From Vibrio neptunius (GTDB lineage: Bacteria; Pseudomonadota; Gammaproteobacteria; Enterobacterales; Vibrionaceae): a stretch of DNA of 64,000 bases. The position numbers were made by a program, and so were the translations under genes. The notes under the pieces are model-generated. The model saw nothing but the letters and a program-made list of their open reading frames with translations. It did not search any database and was not told where the DNA came from. This document shows, piece by piece, positions 26,347-34,841 of this stretch (the first letter of the stretch is position 1; each line of letters begins with the position of its first letter). The stretch covers positions 1,240,001-1,304,000 of the forward strand of contig CP079859.1 of assembly GCA_019339365.1 (NCBI GenBank), written 5' to 3'.

Positions 26347-27486
26347 ATGACCATTACTGTAAATACTAACGTTTCGGCAATGACTGCCCAACGTTACCTG
26401 AATAAGGCCACAGGTGATCTCAACACCTCGATGGAAAGGTTATCTTCAGGTCAGAAAATCAATAGTGCAAAAGATGATGCTGCGGGTCTTCAGATCTCAA
26501 ATCGCTTAACAGCACAATCACGTGGTCTGGATGTTGCCATGCGAAATGCTAACGATGGTATCTCTATTGCTCAGACCGCTGAAGGTGCAATGAACGAATC
26601 TACGTTAATCCTACAGCGTATACGTGATCTATCGTTGCAGTCAGCAAATGGGACAAACTCTGCGTCAGAGCGTCAGGCTCTTAATGAAGAAGTCGAGGCG
26701 CTACAAGATGAATTGAACCGTATTGCGGAGACGACTTCGTTTGGTGGTCGTAAACTGCTCAACGGTTCGTTTGGTGAAGCGTCGTTCCAGATAGGTGCCA
26801 GTTCAGGTGAAGCGATTATCATGGGCCTCACCAGCATTCGTGCGGATGATTTCCGTATGGGTGGTCAGTCATTTATTGCCGAACAGCCAAAGAACAAAGA
26901 CTGGGGTGTTTCACCAACGGCGAAGGACCTCAAGTTTGAGTTCACGACAAAAGACGGTGAAGCCATCACGTTAGATATCATTGCAAAAGATGGCGATGAT
27001 ATAGAAGAGCTAGCGACGTATATCAATGGTCAGACAGATAAATTGAAAGCGTCTGTGGATGAAGAAGGTAAACTGCAAATTTTTGCCGCAGAGCCGAATC
27101 TGGAGGGTAACCTGAATATATCCGGTGGTCTTGCTACAGAGCTGGGCTTAAATGGTGGCCCAGGCCTGAACACAACCGTTCAAAACATTGATGTAAACAC
27201 CGTTGGTGGTGCACAAAATGCGGTTGGTATTGTGGATGCTGCTCTGCGATACGTTGATTCACAACGTGCTGACTTAGGCGCGAAACAAAACCGATTAAGC
27301 CACAGTATTAACAACTTGGCGAATATCCAAGAAAACGTAGAAGCATCGAACAGTCGAATCCGAGATACGGACTTCGCGAAAGAAACGACTGCGATGACGA
27401 AAGCACAAATTCTGCAACAGGCTGGTACTTCTATTCTAGCCCAAGCAAAACAGTTGCCAAACTCTGCAATGTCTTTATTGCAGTAG
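26347..27486 (+). CDS. flaA: Polar flagellin, FlaA type
   Basis: 379 aa. It has the flagellin N-terminal D0/D1 pattern ([40 protein letters not shown]), a short variable centre (~175-280) and the C-terminal D1/D0 helices ([36 protein letters not shown]). Position after flgL, the sigma-54 promoter and the [11 protein letters not shown] segment fit V. cholerae FlaA, the essential core flagellin; some Vibrio species use other letters for this locus. Its terminator carries the left attachment core of the prophage. Confidence 0.95.
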   Translation: MTITVNTNVSAMTAQRYLNKATGDLNTSMERLSSGQKINSAKDDAAGLQISNRLTAQSRGLDVAMRNANDGISIAQTAEGAMNESTLILQRIRDLSLQSANGTNSASERQALNEEVEALQDELNRIAETTSFGGRKLLNGSFGEASFQIGASSGEAIIMGLTSIRADDFRMGGQSFIAEQPKNKDWGVSPTAKDLKFEFTTKDGEAITLDIIAKDGDDIEELATYINGQTDKLKASVDEEGKLQIFAAEPNLEGNLNISGGLATELGLNGGPGLNTTVQNIDVNTVGGAQNAVGIVDAALRYVDSQRADLGAKQNRLSHSINNLANIQENVEASNSRIRDTDFAKETTAMTKAQILQQAGTSILAQAKQLPNSAMSLLQ

Positions 27487-27661
27487 TAGTAAATATCTTC
27501 ACTAGCATTAACCTAGACGTGGGGTTAGTGAAGATGTTTCGGCAAGCATAAGTGATTAGGTTTTAAGAGCTCTCTCACATCCGCTTTTATCACTGAGTGA
27601 CTTATGCACACGGCAGCCAGGCTGTGATCATTTCTCTCGATCTCCACAATGGCTACCACAC

Positions 27662-27698
27662 TAGCCCCGGTTCTCTCAAAGGAAAAGGGGCTTTTCTT
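27662..27698 (+). terminator. flaA terminator, overlapping attL
   Basis: AGCCCC (27663-27668) pairs with GGGGCT (27687-27692), followed by TTTCTT. The 3' arm and T tract lie within the 17-bp attachment core, so the stem is preserved after phage integration. Confidence 0.8.
27682..27698. other. attL core (17-bp direct repeat)
   Basis: GAAAAGGGGCTTTTCTT is identical to 59657-59673. The next base differs on both sides (G versus T before, C versus T after), so the repeat is exactly 17 bp. Confidence 0.82.
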
Positions 27699-28354
27699 CT
27701 TTTTATGTCTTCCAAAATCCACCAAATCAAATTAACTAGTCATTGGTTAATTTTAAACTGTTGTTTTTATGAAATTTTATGGCTCTGGTTTTACAGTTTG
27801 ATAAACTCTCGTTTGAACAAAAATACACAGATTTGGCCGAATGAAAACGGCTGAAAGTGGCCTTTGCCGCCATATTGTCGCCACTAAAAAGCGTTGGTGT
27901 CGAAGGGGGAAAGTGATTCTAAACAATGAAGGCTGATTATTTTTCCCCAACATTGGACCGTTGAGGTTAATGAATCTATCTCGATGTTGCCCCATTTTCA
28001 GTTAGTGCAATTACTCATTCGCAACCTGTTCATGGTGATTTGCCCTATAAAAGTTATACGAATATTCGTAAGATGATGTAGCTAAGGGCCTTTTGGTGTC
28101 TCAATGGATTATCATCAGTAAGCGATACGTGCCACTAAATGTACTCACTTGGTTCTTAGATATGCTCAAAGTTATAGCGCTCATAAATGCAAACTAACCC
28201 TAATGGGTATTGTCCGATCATGATTTGACTGCAGCCATATGGGTATGCCTTATTAATACGCTGACTTGGAAGAATGCTACATACAGGGCTTGAATATTGA
28301 ACAAATACTACCATATGCATATAAAGGATGTTTTAGAACGAGGGGAGGTGAAAT
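27699..28354. other. Left prophage end: non-coding arm region
   Basis: 656 bp without a credible gene. It contains one copy of GTCGCCACT (27877-27885), which recurs twice just inside the right end and is likely an integrase arm-binding site. The promoter of the following two-gene cargo unit must lie at its right. An open stretch 28297-28485 overlaps the first cargo gene in another frame and has no ribosome site. Confidence 0.6.
27877..27885 (+). promoter_or_regulatory. Candidate left integrase arm site
   Basis: GTCGCCACT, ~180 bp inside attL; the same nonamer is present twice inside attR. Confidence 0.5.
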
Positions 28355-28810
28355 ATGATAGTGAAATCCGTTATAAAGATAAGAAAAGAAATGAAACCGA
28401 ATCAATGTACTTTGATGGGAGGCCTTTTGATTACGGGGGGCTTTACTGGTGGCTTATATCCGTATTGGTACCCATTGTTAGATGACTTAATAAGAAATAC
28501 TTTTAACTTAGTATCAGAGTCAGACGGCTATAGTGCGCCTTCATTCACCCCGTTGCTATCAGTATGTTTAATTATCTTGGGTATTGTTCTGATATTAATA
28601 GATCGTTACCTAGAGCATCAAGAGAGAGTACAAAGTAATAAAGTGGATAACGTTGAAGAACTAAGGTCTCAGTCGAAGCCAAGAGCATTCGAAGCTGATT
28701 CTGGAGGAGAAGTAATAATTAATGGAGGCAGGATAAAGAACTACGAAGCAGTTGCAAAGGCATCTAATAAAGGTGTTGTAAAAGTCAATGATACTGATGT
28801 GGAAAGGTAA
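28355..28810 (+). CDS. Two-TM membrane protein with a Gly/Val-rich tail, prophage left-end cargo
   Basis: 151 aa. A very strong ribosome site, GGGGAGGTG, ends 6 bases before ATG 28355. Two hydrophobic segments (~19-38 and ~66-84) flank a loop of ~27 residues. The cytoplasmic tail ends in GGEVIINGGRIKNYEAVAKA and KGVVKVNDTDV, a strand pattern recalling beta-solenoid edges. No family recognised. It lies between attL and the integrase, outside the phage core, and its stop directly abuts the ATG of the zinc-ribbon gene. A role in phage exclusion or host change is only a positional inference. Confidence 0.72.
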   Translation: MIVKSVIKIRKEMKPNQCTLMGGLLITGGFTGGLYPYWYPLLDDLIRNTFNLVSESDGYSAPSFTPLLSVCLIILGIVLILIDRYLEHQERVQSNKVDNVEELRSQSKPRAFEADSGGEVIINGGRIKNYEAVAKASNKGVVKVNDTDVER

Positions 28811-29433
28811 ATGAAAAAATATCATGTCAACTGTTCTAACTGTGGCTTGAATATCAGTATGCTGCTGTCTGCAAGACCTAGCAAGTGTCCTGACTGTAGA
28901 GAATACTTTGGCTTTCATGATATTGATGACGGTGGCCAAGATAATTATGGGATTCGGATAAGCGATAGCTTTATCAGTGGTGGAAAAAGTACATTAATGC
29001 GGAAGGGGAATGTTCTGTAGAAACTCACAATGATGTTGTGATGGACGTTGATACTGTTGTAACTGCTATTAAAGGGGCAAAAGTGGAAATGAACAATCCA
29101 ACGATTGATAAGAAGCCTGAGCTTCCAGAAGCGTTGGACTATAAAGGTATCGAGATTAGCCCATATAGGGTATTCATACTTCAGACAATAGTTAATGATG
29201 TTATTGGTGTAGAGCAGACACTGTCTATGACTCACGGTGAAATCAGAACCTTTTTTAGAGTGGTAATGAACAGGATTTACAATGGCTTGGTAGTTGGCCT
29301 TAACGGTGGAGCTTTAACTGGTATAAGAAGTTTGTTCTCGGATGGTCATCAAGCAATTGACATCATTGATACCGGTGATCAGTTAACAGATGAAGGTATT
29401 GAGTTGCTTCAGTTTATAGCAGCACGTAGTTAA
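28811..29433 (+). pseudogene. Zinc-ribbon cargo protein split by a frame change
   Basis: The first frame (28811-29020) gives 69 aa with a zinc ribbon (CSNCG, then CPDC within residues 8-31). The second (29038-29433 and upstream codons) continues with VVTAIKGAKVEMNN and a helical domain ending LTDEGIELLQFIAARS. One extra A in the A5 tract 28984-28988 would join them into ~206 aa, reading ISGG-KKYINAEGE through the joint. The joined middle part has the same strand-rich, Gly/Asn pattern as the tail of the preceding protein. Alternatively these are two genes, with a poor start at 29038. Function unknown; cotranscribed with 28355. Confidence 0.6.
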
Positions 29434-29891
29434 GAAAGCTGCTTAGCTTTAATTAGGAGTCGACTTATCAATCCTTCTCTTTGACAAGAACAAAGTGGTA
29501 CAAAGAACTGGTACAAAGCTAAGGACTGCCCTGTCATTAAATTTTTGAAAATAAGAAACTTATTTTTAATGGCTTGTAATCGAGAGTTCGAATTCATACG
29601 GCGAAGCACATGCGTCCTTTCTTATCAAAATCCAAAAACAGAATTTTAAATCATCTCAGCGATGCCATACCTTAGTTAATACATCACTTGCTAATTTAGC
29701 GAAGTTATTGACTCAGTTTTGTCCATTTCTTATCACAAAAGGCACCTCACCAAGCGGTGACTTTCCGCATTTTGGTATACGAAAAGTTATTCAAGGATCG
29801 CTAAATTAGAAGAGACCCTGACACGCCTCTGTCCCAAGCCAAGTTGCAACTAGAGCAACTTTCATTACCACTTCGTAAATCTTGGCCGAAA
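29434..29891. other. Interval between cargo genes and integrase
   Basis: 458 bp without a gene. It contains a small AAAGCT/AGCTTT hairpin just after the cargo stop, two TGGTACAAAG copies (29488-29514 region) and a 12-bp inverted repeat pair at 29691 and 29798. Another hairpin, TCACC-AAGC-GGTGA, lies near 29746. Confidence 0.6.
29691..29809. repeat. 12-bp perfect inverted repeat pair
   Basis: CTAATTTAGCGA (29691-29702) and TCGCTAAATTAG (29798-29809), 95 bp apart, each next to an AAGTTATT sequence. Function unknown; they lie between cargo and core phage genes. Confidence 0.75.
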
Positions 29892-30935
29892 CTAATTCTC
29901 TAACGGATTAAGCTGCACTGCTTGAATAAGGTGGTCAGGGGAGAAGTGTGCGTAGGCCATCGTTTGTTCAATTTTCTGATGCCCAAGAATTCGCTGCAAA
30001 ATCAGAATGTCGCCACGGTTCATCATAAAGTGAGTGGCGAAAGTGTGCCTCAGAACATGGGTAGCCTGTCCATCTGGAACATAGCCTGGTAGTGCTTGCT
30101 TTATGTAGCGATGAGCAGAACCATAAGTGGTGGAAAACACATCGTTGTTGCTAACCGCCATATCCATGATCTCATTGTACAGGTTCTCTGAAATTGGTAC
30201 CGAACGAATGCGTTTACCTTTCGTTTCTGTGAAAGTCAGCTTGTACTTAGAGACTTGAGAGCACTTAAGCGATAGTGCTTCACTAATTCGAGCACCAGTG
30301 GCCAAACAAATTTTAGCAACCAAGACAATTTGCGGAATAGAAACCGACTTAACGGAATGGTTATCGAACCCAATCAGTTGGTCTAAAAATACTTGTATAT
30401 CTGGTTTTGCCAAAAACGCCAATGAGCGTTGATCGGTTTTGATTGGCTCTAGTTCTTCAAGTGGGTTGGGTAACTTCCACTGCTTGTACTTGATTAGCCG
30501 GCTAAACATTCCCCGCAGCAAAGACAACTGAAAGTTTTGATAAACCGGAGACAAAGACTTTTTATCGTCTTTGTGAAAGTGGCTGACTCGATTGGCCCTA
30601 AATTCAAGATACTGTTTTGCTGTGAAAGTAGAAGCGACAGGGTCGCCCAGTTCTTTGATAGTAAGCGCTGTTTTTCGGTAAATATCTTTGCCGGACTTTA
30701 TTGTATGACCATGAACCTGCCACCAAACCTCAAGTAACTCGCTAAGTCTACGGTGATCGGGCTTATCTCCGAGCCAAGGTTTATCGTCTACTTGTCGCAT
30801 CAAGTAAACTTCAAATGAGCTAGCCTCACCTTTAGTTGGGAAACGTTTACGGACGCGCTTACCAGCGCGCCCGTTTGGGTAACATTCTACTAACCAAGGT
30901 TTTTTACTGCCGTCTTTTAGATTACGAACGGTCAT
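29892..30935 (-). CDS. int: Phage integrase (tyrosine recombinase)
   Basis: 347 aa. Site-specific recombinase for integration at the flagellin locus. Residues 1-60 form an arm-binding N-terminal domain (KPWLVECYPNGRAGKRVRKR), ~65-165 the SAM-like core-binding domain, and ~175-345 the catalytic domain with R216 (TGARISEAL), H293 and R296 (HVLRHTFATHF), H319 (ILGHQ) and nucleophile Y328 (MAYAHFS). All five residues are present. It is last in the CI-lipoprotein-integrase minus-strand group, its ATG 3 bases after the lipoprotein stop. Confidence 0.96.
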   Translation of the reverse strand: MTVRNLKDGSKKPWLVECYPNGRAGKRVRKRFPTKGEASSFEVYLMRQVDDKPWLGDKPDHRRLSELLEVWWQVHGHTIKSGKDIYRKTALTIKELGDPVASTFTAKQYLEFRANRVSHFHKDDKKSLSPVYQNFQLSLLRGMFSRLIKYKQWKLPNPLEELEPIKTDQRSLAFLAKPDIQVFLDQLIGFDNHSVKSVSIPQIVLVAKICLATGARISEALSLKCSQVSKYKLTFTETKGKRIRSVPISENLYNEIMDMAVSNNDVFSTTYGSAHRYIKQALPGYVPDGQATHVLRHTFATHFMMNRGDILILQRILGHQKIEQTMAYAHFSPDHLIQAVQLNPLEN

Positions 30936-30937
30936 TT

Positions 30938-31423
30938 TTATTCAGAGGGAATCGTCGTTAAATTGGTGTATTGCTGACCTGCTACTGTGAAAGTGACATC
31001 TTTAATCTCGAAGTAACTATCAAGCGTCTTATTGTTTACAAGCTTTAGTGAAGTAGTGAATGAAGCAGACTGATTGGTTTCGTCGATCTTATTGATTTTC
31101 AGGTTGGCAATCGTAGGGTGCTTAGAAGATTGAATGTACAAATTACCATTCCAATAACAACTAGAGCTTAAAGAACCAGTACTTTGTTGTTTAAGAGACG
31201 CTGTGAACCCTTCTTTAACATTTGAACGTAGCAAGGTGATTTGGCAAAAATTGTTTTCACTCTGTTGAAGCTGCAAATCTACAGCAGGTTGGTTTGCCAT
31301 TGTATAGGCGAAATCAGATGCTGTGACGCTATTGACTTTAAATTGCTCGTTGGCTTCACCACCACATCCTGTTAAGCCTAAACTTGCACTTATTGATAAG
31401 AAGAGTAAGTGTTTAGTTTTCAT
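30938..31423 (-). CDS. Phage-encoded lipoprotein between CI and integrase
   Basis: 161 aa from ATG 31423 (AGGA ribosome site upstream). The signal peptide ends in the lipobox LTGC (Cys ~19), followed by GGEANEQ. The mature part is strand-rich with two Cys (NNFCQITLL; SSCYWNGNLYIQ) that may form a disulfide in the periplasm. It belongs to the lysogenically expressed group with CI, so it should be made in the lysogen. From memory, K139 carries a periplasmic exclusion protein, Glo, in its immunity region; a similar role is plausible, but I do not recognise Glo sequence here. Confidence 0.78.
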   Translation of the reverse strand: MKTKHLLFLSISASLGLTGCGGEANEQFKVNSVTASDFAYTMANQPAVDLQLQQSENNFCQITLLRSNVKEGFTASLKQQSTGSLSSSCYWNGNLYIQSSKHPTIANLKINKIDETNQSASFTTSLKLVNNKTLDSYFEIKDVTFTVAGQQYTNLTTIPSE

Positions 31424-31449
31424 GATTTTATTCCTAACCAATTTAAAAA

Positions 31450-32109
31450 TTATTGTTTCGTTAAATTTACTGCCACACGACCGACAACCTTGATGTCCTC
31501 TTCGGCAACTTCTACGGTCGCATCACCAAAGACAATAGCTAGTTTGTTCGGTAGCATTTGAATGTGGTTAATCGACATACGACCATTCATATCAATCAAG
31601 TAGTATCCGCTTACGGGATCTGTAAACCGTTTGTCTACCAGATACCGTCCTTCATTAGTTTCAATTTCAATTGTTTCACTAGAAGACAAATCCCAACTAT
31701 TGAACATGCGAACTGAATAAGGAATTTCGCCAGTTTCAATCAACTGACCATTAGTGAGGCAATAAGAGGACAGAACGACTACAGAATGCTGTTTAGCGAT
31801 TTGTGACTTATCTTCACTATTAACCTTATAGAGTTTTGCAGGTTCCTTTACTTGGTTTGCAAGTTTTCGGTCTTCAGGATTCAGAGCTAATTCTTCAATC
31901 GGAATCCCTAGAGCTAGGTGTAAGCGCACGATTAGCTCATGTGACGTTCTGTCGTGCGTGTTCCAGGTGCTAAATGTGGCTTTAGGGACGTTAAGTAACA
32001 ATCCAAGCTCTTGAAAGTCTACACAGCCAGTAACTCTCTTTAGCTGTTTAGTGAATTCAGTACCTTTCATATATTCAAATGGCGGAATAATCTTGCTATT
32101 TGCATCCAT
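31450..32109 (-). CDS. CI-like prophage repressor
   Basis: 219 aa. Residues ~14-80 form a phage CI-type HTH (CVDFQELGLLLNVPKATFST, then HELIVRLHLALGIPIEELAL). Residues ~115-219 resemble the LexA/S24 C-terminal dimerisation domain (GRYLVDKRFTDPVSGYYLID), but the Ser/Lys autocleavage pair is not evident. This suggests a repressor that needs an antirepressor for induction, as in phage 186. It is divergent from cox across a 149-bp operator region and is followed by the lipoprotein and integrase genes. Confidence 0.88.
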   Translation of the reverse strand: MDANSKIIPPFEYMKGTEFTKQLKRVTGCVDFQELGLLLNVPKATFSTWNTHDRTSHELIVRLHLALGIPIEELALNPEDRKLANQVKEPAKLYKVNSEDKSQIAKQHSVVVLSSYCLTNGQLIETGEIPYSVRMFNSWDLSSSETIEIETNEGRYLVDKRFTDPVSGYYLIDMNGRMSINHIQMLPNKLAIVFGDATVEVAEEDIKVVGRVAVNLTKQ

Positions 32110-32258
32110 AGATCACACTTTTAATCCTAAATTGTCATTTATCGCTTTTAAATTCGATGTTTGACGATCTATACTCATATTGTTTTCGGACGATGACGCT
32201 TCGAACCGGACAAACCCGAAAACACACAGTTAGTCATTTAACGAGTCAGGATAACATC
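32110..32258. promoter_or_regulatory. CI/cox operator-promoter region
   Basis: Divergent promoter region holding two dyads: ATCG-N10-CGAT (32141-32158) and GTTTTCGG/CCGAAAAC (32182-32189 and 32216-32223). Either could be repressor or Cox sites. The lytic transcript starts here and runs through cox, CII and the early genes. Confidence 0.55.
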
Positions 32259-32471
32259 ATGCAGATACTAGCCCAACCGCCTTTGGTCGCATTTCTTCCA
32301 AAACGTAAGTTTCAAGACATTACCGGAATTGCGAACTCAACCTTCACCGACATGGTTAATGACGGTCGCATCATACTGAGAAACAAACTAAACCCTCGTG
32401 ACAACCCAGAAGTGAACTTGGTTGCGATGTATGAAATCGCAGCTCGTGAAACGTTAGAGAAGCTAGGGTAA
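32259..32471 (+). CDS. Cox-like excisionase/regulator
   Basis: 70 aa from ATG 32259 (TCAGGA upstream); the frame is open further upstream without a ribosome site. One helix-turn-helix (KFQDITGIANSTFTDMVNDG, then NPEVNLVAMYEIAARE) is typical for P2/HP1 Cox proteins, which shut off the lysogenic promoter and direct integrase to excision. Its place, first on the lytic side of CI, is diagnostic. Confidence 0.8.
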   Translation: MQILAQPPLVAFLPKRKFQDITGIANSTFTDMVNDGRIILRNKLNPRDNPEVNLVAMYEIAARETLEKLG

Positions 32472-32581
32472 GTCATGCGCTTTTCCTCCTTAACCCCGAC
32501 TAAAAACTACTGCCCATTGTGGCTACACGTCTTCGCGTGGGCAGTCATTCTCGTTCCTCCGTTCTTATAAGAGTTTGAGTT

Positions 32582-33124
32582 ATGACGATGAATAACGCCA
32601 TATTTGAATTACGTGAACGCAAACAACAATCTTATGACGCTGTTTGTTGTGATTTTGTTGTCAATCACGACATTGAGAAAGTGGCTAGAGCAATTGGCAT
32701 GGATGGTCAGGCATTGAGAAACATGCTTAATCCAGCGCAGCCACGCCATCTACCCGCGCCAATAATGGCCATGATCTGCAAAGTCACGGGCGACTACACC
32801 ATCCCAAACACGATTTTTTCAGAAGATGGAGTCGTTACTGTTCCGGTACCACAAACCGCAGAAGAGCAGAAAACCTATCTAGAGAGAGTGCTTCAACTCT
32901 CGGCCGATTCGGGTGAGCTTTCTAGCAATGCATTGAATATCTGCAATGCAGAGCGTTTACCGCGATCTACCAAACGCAAAACACTCGCCAAAGCACAAGC
33001 GGCTTTGGGCAACCTCGTTTTGCTTATCAATGACCTTGAAAACCGCACCACAGGCCTGCAGCCCCTAGTACAGATGGGCACAGACTTTCTGGCTAATGGT
33101 GCGCCTATGCCCGGCTTTGCCTAA
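32582..33124 (+). CDS. Phage CII-family regulatory protein
   Basis: 180 aa. It matches the Phage_CII family of HP1/K139-like phages: an N-terminal helix set YDAVCCDFVVNHDIEKVARA, then GMDGQALRNMLNPAQPRHLP, a short basic linker and a C-terminal helix AQAALGNLVLLINDLENRT. These proteins act as transcription regulators early after infection. An ATG two codons later is equally possible. It lies third on the lytic transcript. Confidence 0.82.
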   Translation: MTMNNAIFELRERKQQSYDAVCCDFVVNHDIEKVARAIGMDGQALRNMLNPAQPRHLPAPIMAMICKVTGDYTIPNTIFSEDGVVTVPVPQTAEEQKTYLERVLQLSADSGELSSNALNICNAERLPRSTKRKTLAKAQAALGNLVLLINDLENRTTGLQPLVQMGTDFLANGAPMPGFA

Positions 33125-33136
33125 GGAGTGACAACC

Positions 33137-33484
33137 ATGAGTCAGTTAGCTACTACACAACAAGAAGAATTCCAAACAACACAAACAACACCAGATGCAG
33201 CAGTGAGCATTGCGTCTTGCAGAGCCTTGTTCAATGGCGCAGCGACACGCTGCAAGATCCGCAGTTTTTATAACTCTCTACCCGATAAAACTCGCGGCTT
33301 AATCCTGATCGCAGGTGGGATGCCCCCTAGAGACTATCAAAGAGATTTTGACGATTTCACAGACCTAGAGCTGCACAAAGTGCGCAAGGGTATGGGGTAT
33401 CTGAAAGATGCGATTGTCGGGTTCGACAACAAGTTGGGTGATGTTCGTCGCCTCAAGCATTTCCAATTCAGTAGTACACATTAA
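33137..33484 (+). CDS. Early phage protein, unknown
   Basis: 115 aa from ATG 33137, with AAGGAG at 33123. A Gln/Thr-rich start is followed by a helical domain with SCRALFNGAATRCKIRSFYN and IAGGMPPRDYQRDFDDF. I do not recognise a family; similar small proteins follow CII in K139-like phages. A strong terminator follows, so it may close a first early transcript. Confidence 0.75.
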   Translation: MSQLATTQQEEFQTTQTTPDAAVSIASCRALFNGAATRCKIRSFYNSLPDKTRGLILIAGGMPPRDYQRDFDDFTDLELHKVRKGMGYLKDAIVGFDNKLGDVRRLKHFQFSSTH

Positions 33485-33492
33485 ACCTAGCC

Positions 33493-33524
33493 AGCCTTGC
33501 CCCTGTAAAAGGGGGCTTTTTTTT
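33493..33524 (+). terminator. Terminator within the early region
   Basis: AGCCTTGCCCCTG/AGGGGGCT-type stem with loop TAAA, followed by eight T. It likely limits early transcription unless relieved. Confidence 0.8.
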
Positions 33525-33548
33525 CGTCTTAGCGTAGGAGCATAGAAG

Positions 33549-33980
33549 ATGAATACATATGAAAAACTAACCAAAGCAAGAAACCTCATAGATGAAGCGT
33601 TAACCGCTAACATTGGTTCTATCGGTAACAAAAGCCTACCTGCTGAAGCATTGGCATATAAACAGAAATTACTTAGTGGTTTGAATACGGATAGAGAAGT
33701 ATTGGACATCGTTAACGCAATTAATGCGCTGGCGATTGCGAACACTGATGTGATTCATGTGTTTACTGAATTTTCAGGGCATGTAAGACAACTCCAAGTT
33801 TATGTTAATCAAGCAAGCACTGATTACCAATCGCATGACCGCAAAAAATTGATGTTCGAATGCGTATACGTTGACAGAAAGAATGCTCTTGAACAGCTTC
33901 TATTTATCGAAAGCCAACTAACAGAGCTAATCATTGAAGCCCGTGAAGAAGCCGAAGCAAAAGCAGAGGTGGAAGCATGA
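33549..33980 (+). CDS. Early helical protein, unknown
   Basis: 143 aa, almost all helix, with an acidic Ala/Glu C-terminus (AREEAEAKAEVEA). Ribosome site GTAGGAG upstream of ATG 33549. No family recognised. The stop overlaps the start of the next gene (ATGA), so translation is coupled. Confidence 0.78.
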   Translation: MNTYEKLTKARNLIDEALTANIGSIGNKSLPAEALAYKQKLLSGLNTDREVLDIVNAINALAIANTDVIHVFTEFSGHVRQLQVYVNQASTDYQSHDRKKLMFECVYVDRKNALEQLLFIESQLTELIIEAREEAEAKAEVEA

Positions 33981-34441
33981 GCAACCGCACTATTCATGAA
34001 CTAAAAATTCAATCCGTCCATTTTGCTGACGTTCTCGCCCACCGCAAAACACACGAAGTCCGCATCAATGATCGTGATTATCAAACGGGTGACTGCTTAC
34101 ACCTGCGTGAAATCGATTTAAACGGTGAATACACCGGACAAGAAGCGAATGCCGAAGTTAGCCACGTTTTACACGGTGGTCAATTTGGTATCGCAGAGGG
34201 TTGGTGTGTCCTGTCATTAAAAAGCGGTACCAGCAAATCAGCTCTAAACCTGATCTGCTTTTTACGTGATCGTCTGCAGGAAACGTGTGACTGCATTGAT
34301 GCAAGCCACGACATCATCAAGCAGTCAGGGCATACCACTGCAGATGCTGAAAGAACGGCGAATGATGCTCGTGCATTTATTGATATGGCTAACGAGCTTG
34401 TTGTGAAAGTAGGAGGTGAGCCATGCAATACGCAGCGATAG
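33977..34441 (+). CDS. DUF3850-type (ASCH/PUA-like) early protein
   Basis: 154 aa. Residues 6-78 match DUF3850: HELKIQSVHFADVLAHRKTH, then EVRINDRDYQTGDCLHLREI, then YTGQEA and a terminal strand, an ASCH-like fold thought to bind RNA or modified nucleotides. The C-terminal half is a helix (TTADAERTANDARAFIDMAN). DUF3850 is common in phage early regions and its function is unproven. It overlaps both neighbours. Confidence 0.82.
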   Translation: MSNRTIHELKIQSVHFADVLAHRKTHEVRINDRDYQTGDCLHLREIDLNGEYTGQEANAEVSHVLHGGQFGIAEGWCVLSLKSGTSKSALNLICFLRDRLQETCDCIDASHDIIKQSGHTTADAERTANDARAFIDMANELVVKVGGEPCNTQR

Positions 34442-34659
34442 CGCTTTGTCCGGATGGCGGAATTATTCGCCATGAAGACACGCAGGAAGTGGCTAATGTA
34501 CTGATTGGTGACTTTGAATCAATGGCTGATGCCGTAAACCAAGCTTGCAGTGTTCTCGACTGCTGCGTGATTCCCCCAGTTGATAGAGGCATTCTCAGCA
34601 AGGGAAGTGGCAAAGGCGGCTATATGTTGGTGACAACTCAAGAATTGGAGGCAGCATGA
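34423..34659 (+). CDS. Small early protein, unknown
   Basis: 78 aa; strong ribosome site GTAGGAGGTG directly upstream of ATG 34423, inside the end of the preceding gene. The sequence has an alpha/beta look (QYAAIALCPDGGIIRHED; CCVIPPVDRGILSKGSG) with no recognised motif. It overlaps the next start by four bases. Confidence 0.72.
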   Translation: MQYAAIALCPDGGIIRHEDTQEVANVLIGDFESMADAVNQACSVLDCCVIPPVDRGILSKGSGKGGYMLVTTQELEAA

Positions 34660-34841
34660 TTACAGCGACCAAAGCAAAAATAGGAATGCTAACGCCAACT
34701 CGCTACTACTACACCAAAATCTACGTTCGAAAAGTAGCTTCTGTTTTTGGCTTAGAAGTACTCAGACAAGAGTTCAGAGATGTAAGAAAGGGCTACAGCA
34801 TTCCCTCGTTGAAGAACTCCATTTCAAATACTGGCTCATAA
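34656..34841 (+). CDS. Very small early protein, unknown
   Basis: 61 aa, basic, starting at ATG 34656 overlapping the preceding stop (GGAGGCAGC upstream). RYYYTKIYVRKVASVFGLEV is the only ordered-looking part. Its last 49 bases overlap the 3' end of a minus-strand gene, which makes the C-terminus doubtful. Confidence 0.55.
   Translation: MITATKAKIGMLTPTRYYYTKIYVRKVASVFGLEVLRQEFRDVRKGYSIPSLKNSISNTGS

Noticed and set aside
28297..28485. Alternative frame overlapping the first cargo gene, possibly joined to it by a frameshift at the G6 run
   Set aside because: The strong ribosome site directly before ATG 28355 explains the cargo gene without a frame change.
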